Positions 1 to 10,533 of a stretch of DNA of 64,000 nucleotides are shown here, in pieces; positions within the stretch are counted from its first letter, which is position 1, and each line of letters opens with the position of its first letter. The notes beneath the pieces were generated by a model, which did not search any database, was not told the origin of the DNA, and saw only the letters and a list, made by a program, of their open reading frames with translations. The position numbers and the translations under genes were made by a program. The DNA comes from Gautieria morchelliformis. Its lineage: Eukaryota; Basidiomycota; Agaricomycetes; Gomphales; Gomphaceae. Where the stretch lies: contig WHVA01000285.1 in assembly GCA_015179125.1 (NCBI GenBank), forward strand, positions 1-64,000. Direction: 5' to 3'.

Positions 1-344
1 CGCTCAACCATCTCCACCACCTTGGCAGCACCTCCGATTCTATTCCGCAACCTCCACAACCCACGACCTTGACCCCTTGTTCTTCAGTACCCCTGGTTGA
101 CTCTACTCACCGGCCTCCATACTCGACCCTGAGCACAGCAAGTTACCATTTCTGTATTTCCATTTGTTCCAGTGCCCATTGTACTTACGCACCTTTGTTC
201 TTTTGCCATTGTTATTACTCTACCCTGCACCCCCATGCTATCCCCTTGTTCTGCATTAGTTACTTACCCTGTATGTCTATCCAATTCCCGCTCTCTCCAG
301 AATTTGCTTAGTACTACCTCATTACATGTTGTCTCAGCTCTTTG
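1..344 (+). repeat. Gypsy family C LTR, upstream part (truncated by window start)
   Basis: This is the first part of a family-C LTR. It matches, in reverse, the complete copy at 15229-15664; by that comparison only about 13 bp are missing at the window edge. It stops at the TTG of 342-344, where the 9.8-kb inverted-repeat element is inserted, and resumes at 10187. The rest of the LTR with TATA box and primer binding site lies at 10187-10513. Confidence 0.75.
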
Positions 345-1395
345 CACTGCAAGCATATAAAAGTTTTCTTGTCTGAAAAACTGTTGAAAAAAATGTAAAG
401 ATTTTCCAAATATTTATAGTGTTTTTTATGTAAAAAAACTATGATAAAATTTTGTGTTTTTATTAGAATTTGTTGAGCAAGAAAATTGTAAAAAAATTCA
501 AAGTTTTTTTCAGGGGTTTTCATGGGGTTTCATGGGGTTTCATGGGTTTTCATGGGTTTTCATGGGTTTCTTTGTGTTTTCACAAAGAAACTTATAAAAA
601 GACATAAAAAACCCTGCAAAAAACTTTAAACTTTTTTACAATTTTTTTGCTCAACAAATTCTAACAAAAACACAAAATTTTCTTACACCCGTTTGCAGTA
701 CCTAAGGCGCACGTCGGATTTGCTTCCGTTTTAGCGCGCAAACTTCGAACAACGATATCTTGCTTGATATCGCTCCGATTCGCTTGAAATTTCATATCTG
801 AAGCTATGTGGACCATAGCTAGGGCATAGAACTAAAAAATCCGAATAAAACAAGCATTTTTTATTTTGCATTTTGGGTGCTGAGGGGGGAACAATGTCAA
901 GCTTAGCTTACTGTATGTAGTTCAATGCAGGTTTTAATTTTGTTTGCTACTTTGTACTAATGGTGAGAACCCACTACAGGAGAATCTCCAGAAGAGGGTG
1001 TCATAGGATTGGAGAGGAAGGGCTTAGCTTCTTCTGACATTGGATCAGTGAGATCTGACGGTAGGCGTTCATTCTCGATGTCGGATTTCCTCCTGTGTAG
1101 CATAAGCCCCGAAATCTTTGATCCCTTCCGCACCGAGTGCCAATGCACCATAAGGCAACTTCGCTGATCCTGACACGTTCTTGAGCTCGGAAACCGCGGG
1201 GGCACACACGTATGCGGTGGGGTGAGGGGCGCAGAGGTTCTGGGGTGGGCAAGCTGGTGTAGGAGGACGGGGTGGTGGGGGAGCGGGCGGTGGCGGGTGC
1301 AGGTGCAGGTGCAGGTGCGGGTGTGGGTACAGGTGCAGGTACGGGTGCAGGTACGGGTGCAGGTGCGGGTGCAGGTGCGGGTGCGATTGCAGCAT
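345..1395 (+). repeat. Left inverted arm of the 9.8-kb element
   Basis: Positions 690-1395 repeat 9400-10080 in inverse orientation, including the stretch with GATATC-rich sequence near 765 and the block coding (minus strand) for [17 protein letters not shown]. The arm carries an extra palindromic insert at about 438-684 that is absent from the right arm. Its inner end is a GGTGCAGGTGCGG minisatellite, shorter than in the right arm. The short conserved coding block occurs at the end of open frames in both arms; I do not recognise it as a known domain. Confidence 0.75.
438..684. mobile_element. Palindromic (foldback) MITE in the left arm
   Basis: About 245 bp, present only in the left arm. 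The right arm runs straight through the equivalent point (10090-10100). Inverted arms share AAAATTTTGTGTTTTT and TTAGAATTTGTTGAGCAA at about 445-485, mirrored at 645-682. The centre holds direct repeats of CATGGGGTTT/CATGGGTTTT (521-570) and a small hairpin TTTGTGTTTTCACAAA. No coding capacity. A TA or CT duplication is possible, but the exact ends are ambiguous. Confidence 0.65.
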
Positions 1396-2007
1396 GGACA
1401 ACACGAGGCTCATCGTGAGGAGACTGGGCATACGGTTAGCAGGGTGCGGGGGCGTCGACACACCTTGACACCCAGGGGACTCCACGCAGGGGACATGGGG
1501 GATACCGGCCCAAACGGCAGCCGGTAGAGGGACGGGAGCGCGGACGTGACACGACTGGGCTGGCGGCCCTCGAGGCGTGCGAGGGCGTCGCCGCGGTTGG
1601 TGTTGCGGTAGCGCGTGGAGGCGCGGGACGTGGCAGTGGTCATCGCCAGGGTGTTGACGGTAGGAGTGATGGAGCCGCGGTCGGTTGGGGTGCGGGTGGA
1701 CGACAGGAAGGAACTGCTCGTGCTTGTACGAGTAGAAGGGGCGCTTCAAGTCACAATGGTGGACTTGTAGTTGGGACGCGTGACAGCCCTTTCAGTGAGG
1801 ATGTAAAGTAAGCATAAGTAGCAAACTCACCAATAAAAACGGGATAGTGGCCATTCGACACCTGAAAATTACACTTGAGTTGGGGTTCAGCATTGGGAGT
1901 AAGGGTGCAAATGCTGTCACATGATTCATGTCATAGAATTCTTGGTCAGGGTGTGTGTTTCGGGAACTTCCGTTCTCCTTGTATGTACTACCCACACCAT
2001 CGCTCAT
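1396..2007. other. No convincing gene
   Basis: GC-rich sequence between the left arm and the transposase. Open frames here (for example 1410-1643 minus) are short, proline/arginine-rich and have no recognisable domain. I see no tRNA or further repeat. Confidence 0.5.
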
Positions 2008-3885
2008 ATGCCTCGCCCTGGCAACCCTAAACCTGTTCGTCACATGTACAGCAAGGATCTGCGGGATCACGTTATACACCAAAAATTCAAGCTCAACAAG
2101 AAATCAACCGATATTGCAATTGACCTCGATATGTCACTACGTGTAGTTCAACACACAATCAAACTCTGGCGGGATGTTGGAGACGTCGTGGCAGAGCCAA
2201 AGCGGCTATCTCATGGGTCAAAAATGACGGCGGGTTGCAACCACACGAGGGATTAATGGACATCAAGTACTAATTTATATACTATTGCTCAGTGTCTCAG
2301 CCTGACACAATGAGTGACGCCAACATGATGTCGCTCGCACTTCAACACACACCTGCAATTGTAAGGGCAACCCTGGCTGGTTGTGGAGATCACACTACCA
2401 CACAACTGACAAGGGGAAATCCAAAGTATGTATAAATGAACAGAGTATACAAGAGAGGGGATTCTCACCTGACAAGGGAAATCCAAAGAGAAAAGTCTAA
2501 GGACCCCCAATGTCAGCGAGCCCGTATTATACTACGCTGCGCAGCCAGGGACAACACTTGGCACCCGCCATCAACCCTGCATCTCCCTGACCACCCTGAC
2601 CCTTGATCGACCCTTGATGCCACCTATTACGCAAGTCGCTTGATTTCCGACACTGTTCTGAGAGTGGAAGTCGGAAATTGGAGTGGAACTGGCAAGGTGA
2701 ACAGAACTGGTGGAAGTTCTCCCAGAAGCGGAATCATTTCTGAAAGCGGAGGCGGAGATGTAATCGGAACCTGAAGCGGAGTCGGAAATGGAGTCGGAAC
2801 TGGGTGTGGTGTCGGAACTGGGTGTGGTGTCGGAACTGGAAATGGAAAACAGGGTGTCCCCTGACAGCAATGATATTGCCACTGCTTGGGCTGTCTGCGG
2901 CATAGCTCAGAGTGAAGTAAGTAATTCATGTCTGTGTTTAGCTGTAGCTTATTTTATTTTATAACAGTTTCTTCTTGCGCTTCTTGAACGCTCGCCCGAT
3001 CTTTACCTCGATGAGCTTGTCGAAGAGCTAGAGGTGCAGCATGGTATTTTAGTAAGTATATCAACTGTCTGGAGGACGCTTCAACATCTTGGCTTGCAAA
3101 GAAAGAAAGTGAGTCATTAAATCCTCGAAGAATGACAACCTTTATATTTGTCTCCAATCCAGCTTTCACGGGCAGCCGCAGAGCGCTGTGAAGCCTCGCG
3201 GACTGCTTTCCAGTTTTGTATTGGTAGTGAACCACCGGACCATTTGGTTTTCACAGATGAAAGCGCAATTGACCTTCGCACAACGTATAGACTAATGGGA
3301 TGGGCTTACAAGGGATGTAGGCCTCGAGTGCGAGCATGTTTCCAAAGGGGCAAAAGGTAACGATTTGTGCACGGGCCTCCATTATTGTATCGCTAATATC
3401 CACTCAGATTTTCAATCCTTCCGGCACTCTCACAAGATGGAATCATCTATAGCCATATCAAATTAGGGGCATACGACGGTCCAGAGTTCCTTGGGTTTCT
3501 GAAGGGCCTTTTAGAGGTAATGAACCCTTACCCAGCACCACAGAGCGTTCTTGTTATGGATAACTGCGCCATTCACCACATACCTGAGGTCTCACTCTTA
3601 TGTGCCCAAAGGTTTTTACCATTATAAACTGTTTTCACTAGTGTCTAATCCTGCATTTGCAGAGGAATCAAACTGATGTATCTTCCGCCGTACTTGCCCG
3701 ATCTCAACCTGATCGAAGAATCATTCTCCTTCATCAAAGCTCACCTCAGACGTCATGGTGCCGAGTTCCGTGCATGTGTTGCAAGTAAGGAGAGGGCTGA
3801 GCTATTCATGTTTCTCTACGAGGCACTGGATCGGATTACACGCAGACATGCGCGAGGGTGGATGAAGGACTGTGGCTATCTGTAG
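2008..3885 (+). pseudogene. IS630/Tc1-like DDE_3 transposase, interrupted by a solo LTR
   Basis: A helix-turn-helix N-terminus begins at the ATG at 2008 (contains KKSTDIAIDLDMSLRVVQ). It is followed by an arm with ERSPDLYLDELVEELE at about 2985-3035 and a DDE_3 catalytic core. The first aspartate is in FTDESAID (about 3250). The second is in VMDNCAIHH (about 3556). The glutamate is in PDLNLIEESFSFIKAHLRR (about 3700). Once the short intron ending at TTTGCAG (3660) is removed, 34 residues lie between the second aspartate and the glutamate, the DD34E spacing of Tc1-type enzymes. Several 50-60 nt introns are evident. The gene is inactive as it stands: a 507-bp solo LTR with GCAAT duplications splits it, and the frame also changes near 2228. 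Stop at about 3883. It would cut and join transposon ends in the nucleus. Whether it mobilised the host 9.8-kb element is doubtful, since Tc1-like enzymes duplicate TA, not TTG. Confidence 0.75.
2360..2866 (-). repeat. Solo LTR, Gypsy family A
   Basis: On the plus strand it begins TGTAAGGGCAACC and ends GTGTCCCCTGACA, matching the LTRs of the complete element at 47340-53569. It is flanked on both sides by GCAAT (2355-2359 and 2867-2871), a perfect 5-bp target duplication, so it is a true solo LTR left after LTR-LTR recombination. It lies inside the DDE transposase gene. In element orientation (minus) it holds the same TATAATA and AGACTTTTCT segments as the complete copy. Confidence 0.95.
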
Positions 3886-4076
3886 TGCAGTTGTACTACT
3901 GTAATGTAATTTTTTTGTTGTCAGAATGTTGAAAATTATCTGCAATGTGATGGATGATATTGGTAAAAAACATTTAGTAGTGCAAAAAGTACTCATTGTA
4001 AGTGCCCGCTCTTCCTACAGTGGCTACAGGATCTCATAATATTATATGTCATGCGTTACATGCGGTCTTTCCCAGC

Positions 4077-6388
4077 TCATCCTCTCTCTTCACTTGTCAT
4101 TTCCCCCTCCTCGACTCTCTCTTCACCTGTCATTTCCCCCTCATTAACATAATCCCAACTCTCTGGCAGGTCTGAAAGAGATTCAAGCCCAATCGTTACA
4201 TACTGCCTGTATGGCTTGGTGGCCTGTAAAGTGTACTCATCGGCGTTCACCTTAACGAAGTCTGGTGTCAGCCATTCCAGAGCAGTCTCCCGAGAAAGCG
4301 TTAACCATTGAATCAAGAGTTTGGAGAATGGCTTGAAGCCTGTGGAGAAGTTTTTCGCGGCATCCTGTTGCTTTAACCTATCAAGGAAACTTCCCCTAGC
4401 TTGTAACACAGGTAACTCGTCGGAGAGCATCGTTTGACGGTAATTCTGTTCTAGTTGCCCGAGTGCCCCCTTGGTCTCCAGAATCTCCAGAATCGACCAA
4501 AATAAAACCCATATAAACGACTCCAGGTCATCAATTACTTGGTGCACAACTTGCGTTCCAGAGTCCCAAGCAACAATCAGCGCCTGAGACATGAAAGGCA
4601 GCGTACCCTAGAACCATGTAAATCACAAGCCGCACACAACAACTAAAGACCACCGAGCGATGCTTTGCTAATTCCCGCTTCTGATCCATCCAACGAATCG
4701 CCTGGTCCCCATCGCATATAAATCCCACACATCTAGTAACTTCTCGAGTCACGGCAAAACTGAAGCAAACATAAAAAAATGAAAGGACTGATGTGAAAGA
4801 CGGTACGTACTCTGCCACAGGTGGCCGCTCAGCTTCATCCATCAGCATGACGTTCCCGACGCTTATGTCGCGGTGCAACCAGCCGTTCTTAAACAGCCCA
4901 AAATGCCCTGTCAATCACTATTATAGGTAAATCATGTCCGATGCCCTCTTCGTTCACATACCCAACATGGCATGCACTATGCAACGCACGAGCAATCGAG
5001 GACTTTGTGCAGCTCGCAGTGACGTCCCTCGGGTCTCAAAAACAGATCGCATATGTATTTGTTCGTCAGGCCTAACCCCGGCGTATGGCTCTGGCGCACA
5101 CACGGGCCAATACGTTGCGTCATCAGGTATGAGCTTATCCATTCCGTCCTCGACAGGGTATGAGACAAGGATGTCTGGCAGTCCAAATCTGCCCGATAAC
5201 GCTCCAAACATTGTGCCTTCTTCGTTATGGGTTTTCAATGGCCATGAATCTTTCAGAATGACAGTGTCCGGCAAGAGAAAAGATATGCCTCCCTTCAACC
5301 TCAAGGGTTCTCGACCGTCAGTCTCTTTTCCAGGCTGAGAACGCGGGGGTTGGTGACTTCGTAAGTTATACCGGCGAGTGGACGAAGGTTGAGCGGGAGA
5401 ACCATCGGTGGCGGTTGCACCTTCAAACCCAATTGTTAACTACTGGCCCAGATCTCTAAACGTCAAAACGCACCCTTCTTGACCAAAAGATACACACGCA
5501 TTGCTCATCCGCGAATGCAACGTCAGTTACAAAGTGTTTTCGAAATCTTGAATATACCCCTCTCGGGAATCGCAATGTCTGTGATGGTATGAGTAGTATC
5601 GATTCCAGCGTGGTTTGTGTCGGTCCAAGAATTAATCCCAACCACTCCGCGGACAAATCCTTTAAAGCCTCCCTCCTTCGAGAGGTCAAGTTCCGGCGTA
5701 ACAACCAGACCCATGCGAGAATAAAATCCGAAGCGCACCCCCATCGTTGCATTGTTGAAATGGATAACAGTGACGAAGAGTCTATCCAATCGGTGTGTGA
5801 ACATACAGCGTGCGTACGTGCTTGACTGCAGGATCAAACCAGGCCAGTTATTCTTCACCTCTACGCAAATTTCAGCCTCGTTCCATGAGAGCTTCGGCTT
5901 CAAGCCTCGGCTCTTACCAACAGACTGACAACCAACAAGGTCTGGTTTTAGGGGGGAGTCTGTGTCAAGTCCTTCAGCCATTTCCCGACCGTACACGTAA
6001 AACTGAAGACCTCGGTGGATATTGCCATTCGGCAGCTTTTGGGAGGAGATGGACAGAATCTGGTTGAGTAACCACTCCAATGGCGCATAATGAGCGCTTT
6101 CTGGACTAGTGCGGCTGGGCCATTCCTTGAAAGTGTCGGTTGGGCTGTCCCAGAACACGCCAGGTTTCAGTTTGGATAGGACAGCGTCGACAATTTTTTG
6201 ATCTGCCTGCAGCGCTCTTCAAGCAGAGAATTACTCTCGAATATTGCACCGGAGAACTCGCCCTTCATCAGCTTTTTCAAATCATCCTGGGTCTGAATGT
6301 GTGATTCATGAGATTTACTGGAACTGACACTATATGGTGTGCTCGTCATCAACGGAAGCTTGAGAGATTGGTGCGGTGTTGATGGCAT
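4077..6388 (-). CDS. FunK1-type fungal protein kinase
   Basis: Exons on the minus strand match the agaricomycete FunK1 (Pkinase_fungal) family. The chosen start is the ATG at 6388 (MPSTPHQSLKLPLM). Next come an alpha/beta N-terminal region with EAEICVEVKNNWPG (about 5850) and a kinase N-lobe around LPDTVILKDSW (about 5260), where the lysine may be the ATP-binding one. The catalytic loop is LHRDISVGNVML (about 4855), and the activation region ends GTLPFMSQAL at 4600-4570. The family hallmark VIDDLESFIWVLFW lies at about 4520. The C-terminus is repetitive (GEMTGEERVEEGEMTSEER). At least four short introns are needed. Near 6210 the frame changes in a way no normal intron explains, consistent with a 1-bp deletion, so this copy may be a pseudogene. 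It lies inside the 9.8-kb element and looks like cargo. The substrate is unknown for the family. Confidence 0.75.
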
Positions 6389-6692
6389 CTGGAATAACAA
6401 ATATCGAGAATTAGAGGCAGACAACAAGTAAAGAACTATGTTGTGCGAGTCTGAGAGGCAGAGCTGTTGTCAACATGCGGACAAGTCAGTGACAAGTGAA
6501 CCATCTACATTCTTGCGGTGTGTTGGTGGTAGCGGCCTCAAGGTTAAATACCAATGTGCCGTGCGCTGCCTCAGACGGTACTAAGGCCGCCGATCTCAAA
6601 TATCCAGAATTCTCTAAATTGTTCTTTTTGATGTATATAGTAAATCTAATTATTGTGTCCTACTGGCATAATTCTGCTTGCCTCCCTCCCTC

Positions 6693-8494
6693 TCACACCT
6701 TCTTAGCAAGCTTCCTTATAGCCTTTCTAGCCGCTCCTTTGATGAAATTCACGTCACCCCATGACATCCTGATGTTGGCCATGAGCACATCAGCCGTCAC
6801 CTCCTTCAGTTCATTTAGGAAGTAAACATTGTTTGCTTCAAATTTACCTTTGAATTCGTCAATGTTCCGCCCCCTAGCCTCAGGCCAATTACGGACATCG
6901 TCAAGAAACTCTTCGATGCTTGGGTAAGCGATGTCACCGGGAGTCGCAGGGGTCAACTGTTCCGGTCTCTTGTCAGGATTGACTGGAGTAACAGGGCGGT
7001 TCAGGACCATGTTCTGAGCAAACATTCGATAGTCAATTGGTGGGAACATCATCATAGGAAATGATCCTTGAAGACCCAATGCAGCGCCGGGCAGGTTCGC
7101 CATTGACCCTTCATCGGTCTTCTCTTTTTGAATGGAGTCTTTGCGATAATGGAAATCTTCGAAGCGAGCGTTGTTTGGAGGAACTTTCAGAGTGACCCTG
7201 TGAATGTTAGAAACCTAAATTCACATTATTAGCAGCGAGTAATACATATAAATGCAAAGGTTGTACTCACCAAGGCTGTTACCCAGGACTGGAGTTGGCA
7301 CCATGATAAATGTGTGTGCTCTCCATTCTTATTCAGTTTGCAGACTTTTGAAGCACATGCCAGTTTGCCACAGTTTGAATACTCTGCCTTCAACGCCTCC
7401 ATGAAATCCCTTTCCCATTTTGTCGGTAGGCCATGCTCTTCGATCTCAGATCCTTCAGTGTCAGAATCGGCGTTCAAGTCCTGAATATGAGCTTTCTTCT
7501 TTTTGCCCCTGCCAGCTGCATTTGTCACAGTTTTGTCCCTTTTCCTGGAAAGTGTATGCCGAAGCGATGCGATGTACTATAATTCTTATAATATCAGATG
7601 CGGCTGCCATGCGAAGTCACACACACACGTACACTTTCATCCAGAACGATGTCTACTTCCATGCCACTGGCATCGCCCTTTTTCTTCCTTGCCTGAGTGC
7701 CCTTCACATCATCCTTGAGGTTGTCCCAGTCCTCTTCTTTTGCCAGTTTCGAAAGGTGTTTATCTCGCACACCTTTGAGCCGGTAAGCTAGGTGCGGCAT
7801 CTTTTTCACTGTTTGATAGCACCCTATCACTTTGAAGATACATTCCTCGACCTTCTTGTAACTGACATTGGCAGGAAGCTTCACATGCTCAACAAACCCT
7901 TCGGCTTCAGTGCCGTCCGGAACATGCAAGATAATTACTAGGCCGTGAAATGAGCATCAAATTATGAATGAAAAATATGATGGCATACCAGGTTCATCAA
8001 TATCCTTTACCTGTTTGGGAACTGCCACCTCTACTAACTCTTCAGACTCTGAGTCTCAATTAGGGTCGTTGGGCTCGGCTTCGGACTCGGATGCACTTTG
8101 AGCCGGCTGGGTCTCTTCCTCATATGAAGACCCTGACTCAGATTCTAAGTCTTCAAAAGTTACTTTTTTTGCCGCCTGACGTTTCGGTCGAAAAGTGCTA
8201 GTAGTTTGAACAGATTCTAAATAACTGGTGAGCTTGAAATAGCATCATTATATATAAACCGACCTTTGCCCTGAATTCCCGCTATGTCAGGTAACAGTTC
8301 CTCTGGAGGTTCTTTGACCTTTTTCGTTGCTCGTGTTGACTTGGTGGGCTGTCTTTTATTTTTGTTATTTCCCATTGTTGGTAAGGCAAGTCGAACTTGG
8401 TCCGGTTATGCCGATTCATAATAGGCGGCTTGCCGCGCTGCACCATCAACAACACCACGCACCACAGACACTTCAGCCTCTCTTGGTTCGGCAT
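6693..8494 (-). CDS. Unknown gene, conserved-looking basidiomycete-type protein
   Basis: Minus-strand exons appear to form one gene. One segment has VEECIFKVIGCYQTVKKMPHL (7750-7860). A second is basic/acidic (GRGKKKKAHIQDLNADSDTEG at about 7490) and is followed by CGKLACASKVCKLNKNGEHT and LSWCQLQSWVTALV. The last exon ends in FIKGAARKAIRKLAKKV with stop at 6693. The combination of a Cys/His-containing strand, a tryptophan-rich helix and a V-PPNN motif recalls unnamed proteins common in agaricomycetes, often near transposons, but I cannot name a domain. Acidic stretches near 8100 suggest a nuclear protein. Exon limits are approximate, the start is uncertain and the 5' end near 8490 is a guess. 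Confidence 0.4.
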
Positions 8495-8729
8495 TCGTCT
8501 TCCATATGAACTTGCCCCGGGCTTCGAAGCATCCGCTGACCCTGTTCTTCAATCGCGCCTTTTCGCTTAGCTCCACAGGCTCGCCGTCAAGTACCAGCAG
8601 CTCCCTGTCAACTCCCCCATAACCCCAGTGGCCAACTTCCGTGAGTATCCCGGCCCGTATTCCTCATACCAGGGTGTCTGACCACTCGACTCCCGCAGAG
8701 CGCCATGGCCCAGGCACATTCATGTCCCA

Positions 8730-9500
8730 GGGCACGCGTACCTGCACCCGCACCCGCCGCCGCCCGTTCCCCCACCACCCCGTCCTCCTGCACCAGCTCG
8801 CCCACCCCAGCACCTCCGCGCCCCTCACCCCGCCGCGTATGCGTGCACCCCACGTCCTTCGCGTCGTCGCCCAACCCGTCCCCGCACCTGCGCCCGTACC
8901 TGCACCCGCACCCGCCGCCGCCTGCTTCCCCACCACCCTGTCCTCCTACACCAGCTCGCCCACCTCCGCCCCCGCGTCCTTCGCGTCGCCGCCCAACCCG
9001 TCCCTGCACCCCGCACCTGCACCTGCACCTGCACCTGCATCTGCACCCGTACCTGCACCCGCACCCGTACCTGCACCCGCACCCGCACCTGCGCCCGTAC
9101 CTGCACCCGCACCCGCCGCCGCCCGCTTCCCCACCACCCCGTCCTCCTACACCAGCTCGCCCACCTCCGCCCCCGTGTCCTTCGCGTTGCCACCCAACCC
9201 GTCCCTGCACCCGCACCCGCCGCCGCCCGATTCCACACCACCCCGTCCTCCTACACCAGCTCGCCCACCTCCGCCCCCGCGTCCTTCACGTTGCCGCCCA
9301 ACCCGTCCCTGCACCCGCACCCGCACCTGCACCCGCACCTGCACCCGCATCTGCACCCGTACTTGCACCCGCACCTGTACCTGCACCCACACCCGCACCC
9401 GCACCTGCACCCACACCCGCACCCGCACCTGCACCCACACCCGCACCCGCACCTGCACCCGCACCCGCACCCGCACCCGCCGCCGCCCGCTCCCCCACCA
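8730..9500 (+). repeat. C-rich minisatellite at the inner end of the right arm
   Basis: Tandem arrays of CACCCGCACCTG-type units (12-18 bp variants) alternate with copies of a unit containing CCACCACCCCGTCCTCCTAC, seen about five times. The plus strand is strongly C-rich, so long open frames occur in nearly every reading frame (the longest is 391 codons at 8641-9816). They encode Pro/Ala, Thr/Arg or His/Pro repeats and are unlikely to be a gene. The left arm holds a shorter version at 1290-1390, so the array expanded or contracted after the arms formed. Confidence 0.8.
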
Positions 9501-10186
9501 CCCCATCCTCCTACACCAGCTTGCCCACCCCAGCACCTCCGCACCCCTCACCCCACCGCATACGTGTGCGCCCCCGCGGTTTCCGAGCTCAAGAACGTGT
9601 CAGGATCGGCGAAGTTGCCTTATGGTGCATTGGCACTCGGTGCAGAAGGGATCAAAGATTTCGGGGCTTATGCTACACAGGAGGAAATCCGACATCGAGA
9701 ATGAACGCCTACCGTCAGATCTCACTGATCCAATGTCAGAAGAAGCTAAGCCCTTCCTCTCCAATCCTATGACACCCTCTTCTGGAGATTCTCCTGTAGT
9801 GGGTTCTCACCATTAGTACAAAGTAGCAAACAAAATTAAAACCTGCATTGAACTACATACAGTAAGCTAAGCTTGACATTGTTCCCCCCTCAGCACCCAA
9901 AATGCAAAATAAAAAATGCTTGTTTTATTCGGATTTTTTAGTTCTATGCCCTAGCTATGGTCCACATAGCTTCAGATATGAAATTTCAAGCGAATCGGAG
10001 CGATATCAAGCAAGATATCGCTGTTCGAAGTTTGCGCGCTAAAACGGAAGCAAATCCGATGCGCGCCTTAGGTACTGCAAACGGGTGTAAAGTTTTTTTA
10101 CATTAAAAACACTAAAAATATTTTGAATATCTTCACAGCTTTTTGAACAGTTTTTCAGACCAGAAAATCTTTATATGCATCCAGTG
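9400..10186 (-). repeat. Right inverted arm of the 9.8-kb element
   Basis: Inverted copy of the left arm, ending CCAGTG at 10186 next to the TTG duplication. It contains the plus-strand block coding for [20 protein letters not shown] (9576-9640) and the AT-rich terminal part with AAAAACTGTT mirrored. It lacks the palindromic MITE of the left arm, which shows that the MITE arrived after the arms existed. Confidence 0.75.
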
Positions 10187-10500
10187 TTGTATAAAAGCCT
10201 CTCATGTATGTCTGTTATTCTGCAATCAGATAATTGCCTTCAATACTTGATTTCCTTTGCTCTATCTCCTGTTCTTAGCACAGCGAGTTTTGCAAGACCT
10301 CTGACTCTCTGCCTTCTGCCTTCCGACTCTGTTTCCAACTCAGTTCTGTCTCAAGTTCCAACTTATCTTTAGTTCGATACTTTCCGACTTCCGACCCACG
10401 TGCCGAAATACTTAGGACAATAGTTCATTGAGGGCGCAACATATAAGTCGAAGCTGTTGTCCTTTCCAGTTCTGACTTGCAGAAATCTCGATACATAGCA
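10187..10500 (+). repeat. Gypsy family C LTR, downstream part
   Basis: Resumes the LTR interrupted at 344. It carries TATAAAAG at 10190-10197 and the segment AATCAGATAAT at 10224-10234, 34 nt from the first T of the TATA box. It ends CGATACATAGCA at 10500, where other copies end GTAACA. The segment at 10224 is complementary to the primer binding site 2 nt past the LTR end. Two parts plus 13 missing bases give an LTR of about 0.67 kb. Confidence 0.85.
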
Positions 10501-10502
10501 GT

Positions 10503-10513
10503 ATTATCTGATT
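10503..10513 (+). promoter_or_regulatory. Self-priming primer binding site of Gypsy C
   Basis: ATTATCTGATT is the exact reverse complement of AATCAGATAAT at 10224-10234 inside the LTR. It begins 2 nt after the LTR end (spacer GT). The same arrangement occurs in reverse at 15216-15226 next to another family-C LTR. By analogy with Tf1 of Schizosaccharomyces pombe, the mRNA 5' end would fold back and prime reverse transcription here. Confidence 0.75.
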
Positions 10514-10533
10514 CCCACCCAATAACTATCACT

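Larger units (their letters stand above)
345..10186. mobile_element. 9.8-kb DNA element with long inverted arms, CACTG ends and TTG duplication
   Basis: The left end reads CACTGCAAGCATATAAA and the right end, reverse complemented, reads CACTGGATGCATATAAA. TTG lies directly outside both ends (342-344 and 10187-10189). Uninterrupted LTRs of the same family (e.g. 14416-14430) have a single TTG followed by TATAAAAG, so the insertion is well defined. Arms of roughly 0.8 kb match in inverted orientation. CACTG/CAGTG termini plus a 3-bp duplication are typical of the CACTA (CMC) superfamily. Inside are an IS630/Tc1-like DDE transposase remnant, a FunK1 kinase and an unknown gene. No CACTA transposase is seen, so this copy is probably non-autonomous, or the DDE gene is itself cargo. 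Boundaries are read from the sequence; the superfamily is inferred. Confidence 0.75.

Noticed and set aside
9300..9480. CRISPR-like regular repeats
   Set aside because: Units are 12-18 bp, contiguous and without unique spacers, in a eukaryotic genome; a minisatellite.
8641..9816. 391-codon and other long open frames on both strands
   Set aside because: They lie in a C-rich minisatellite and encode Pro/Ala, Thr/Arg or His/Pro repeats in every frame, with no domain; open only because the biased repeat lacks stops.
345..10186. Tc1/mariner element defined by TA duplication
   Set aside because: The flanks give TTG on both sides and empty LTR copies confirm a 3-bp duplication, not TA.
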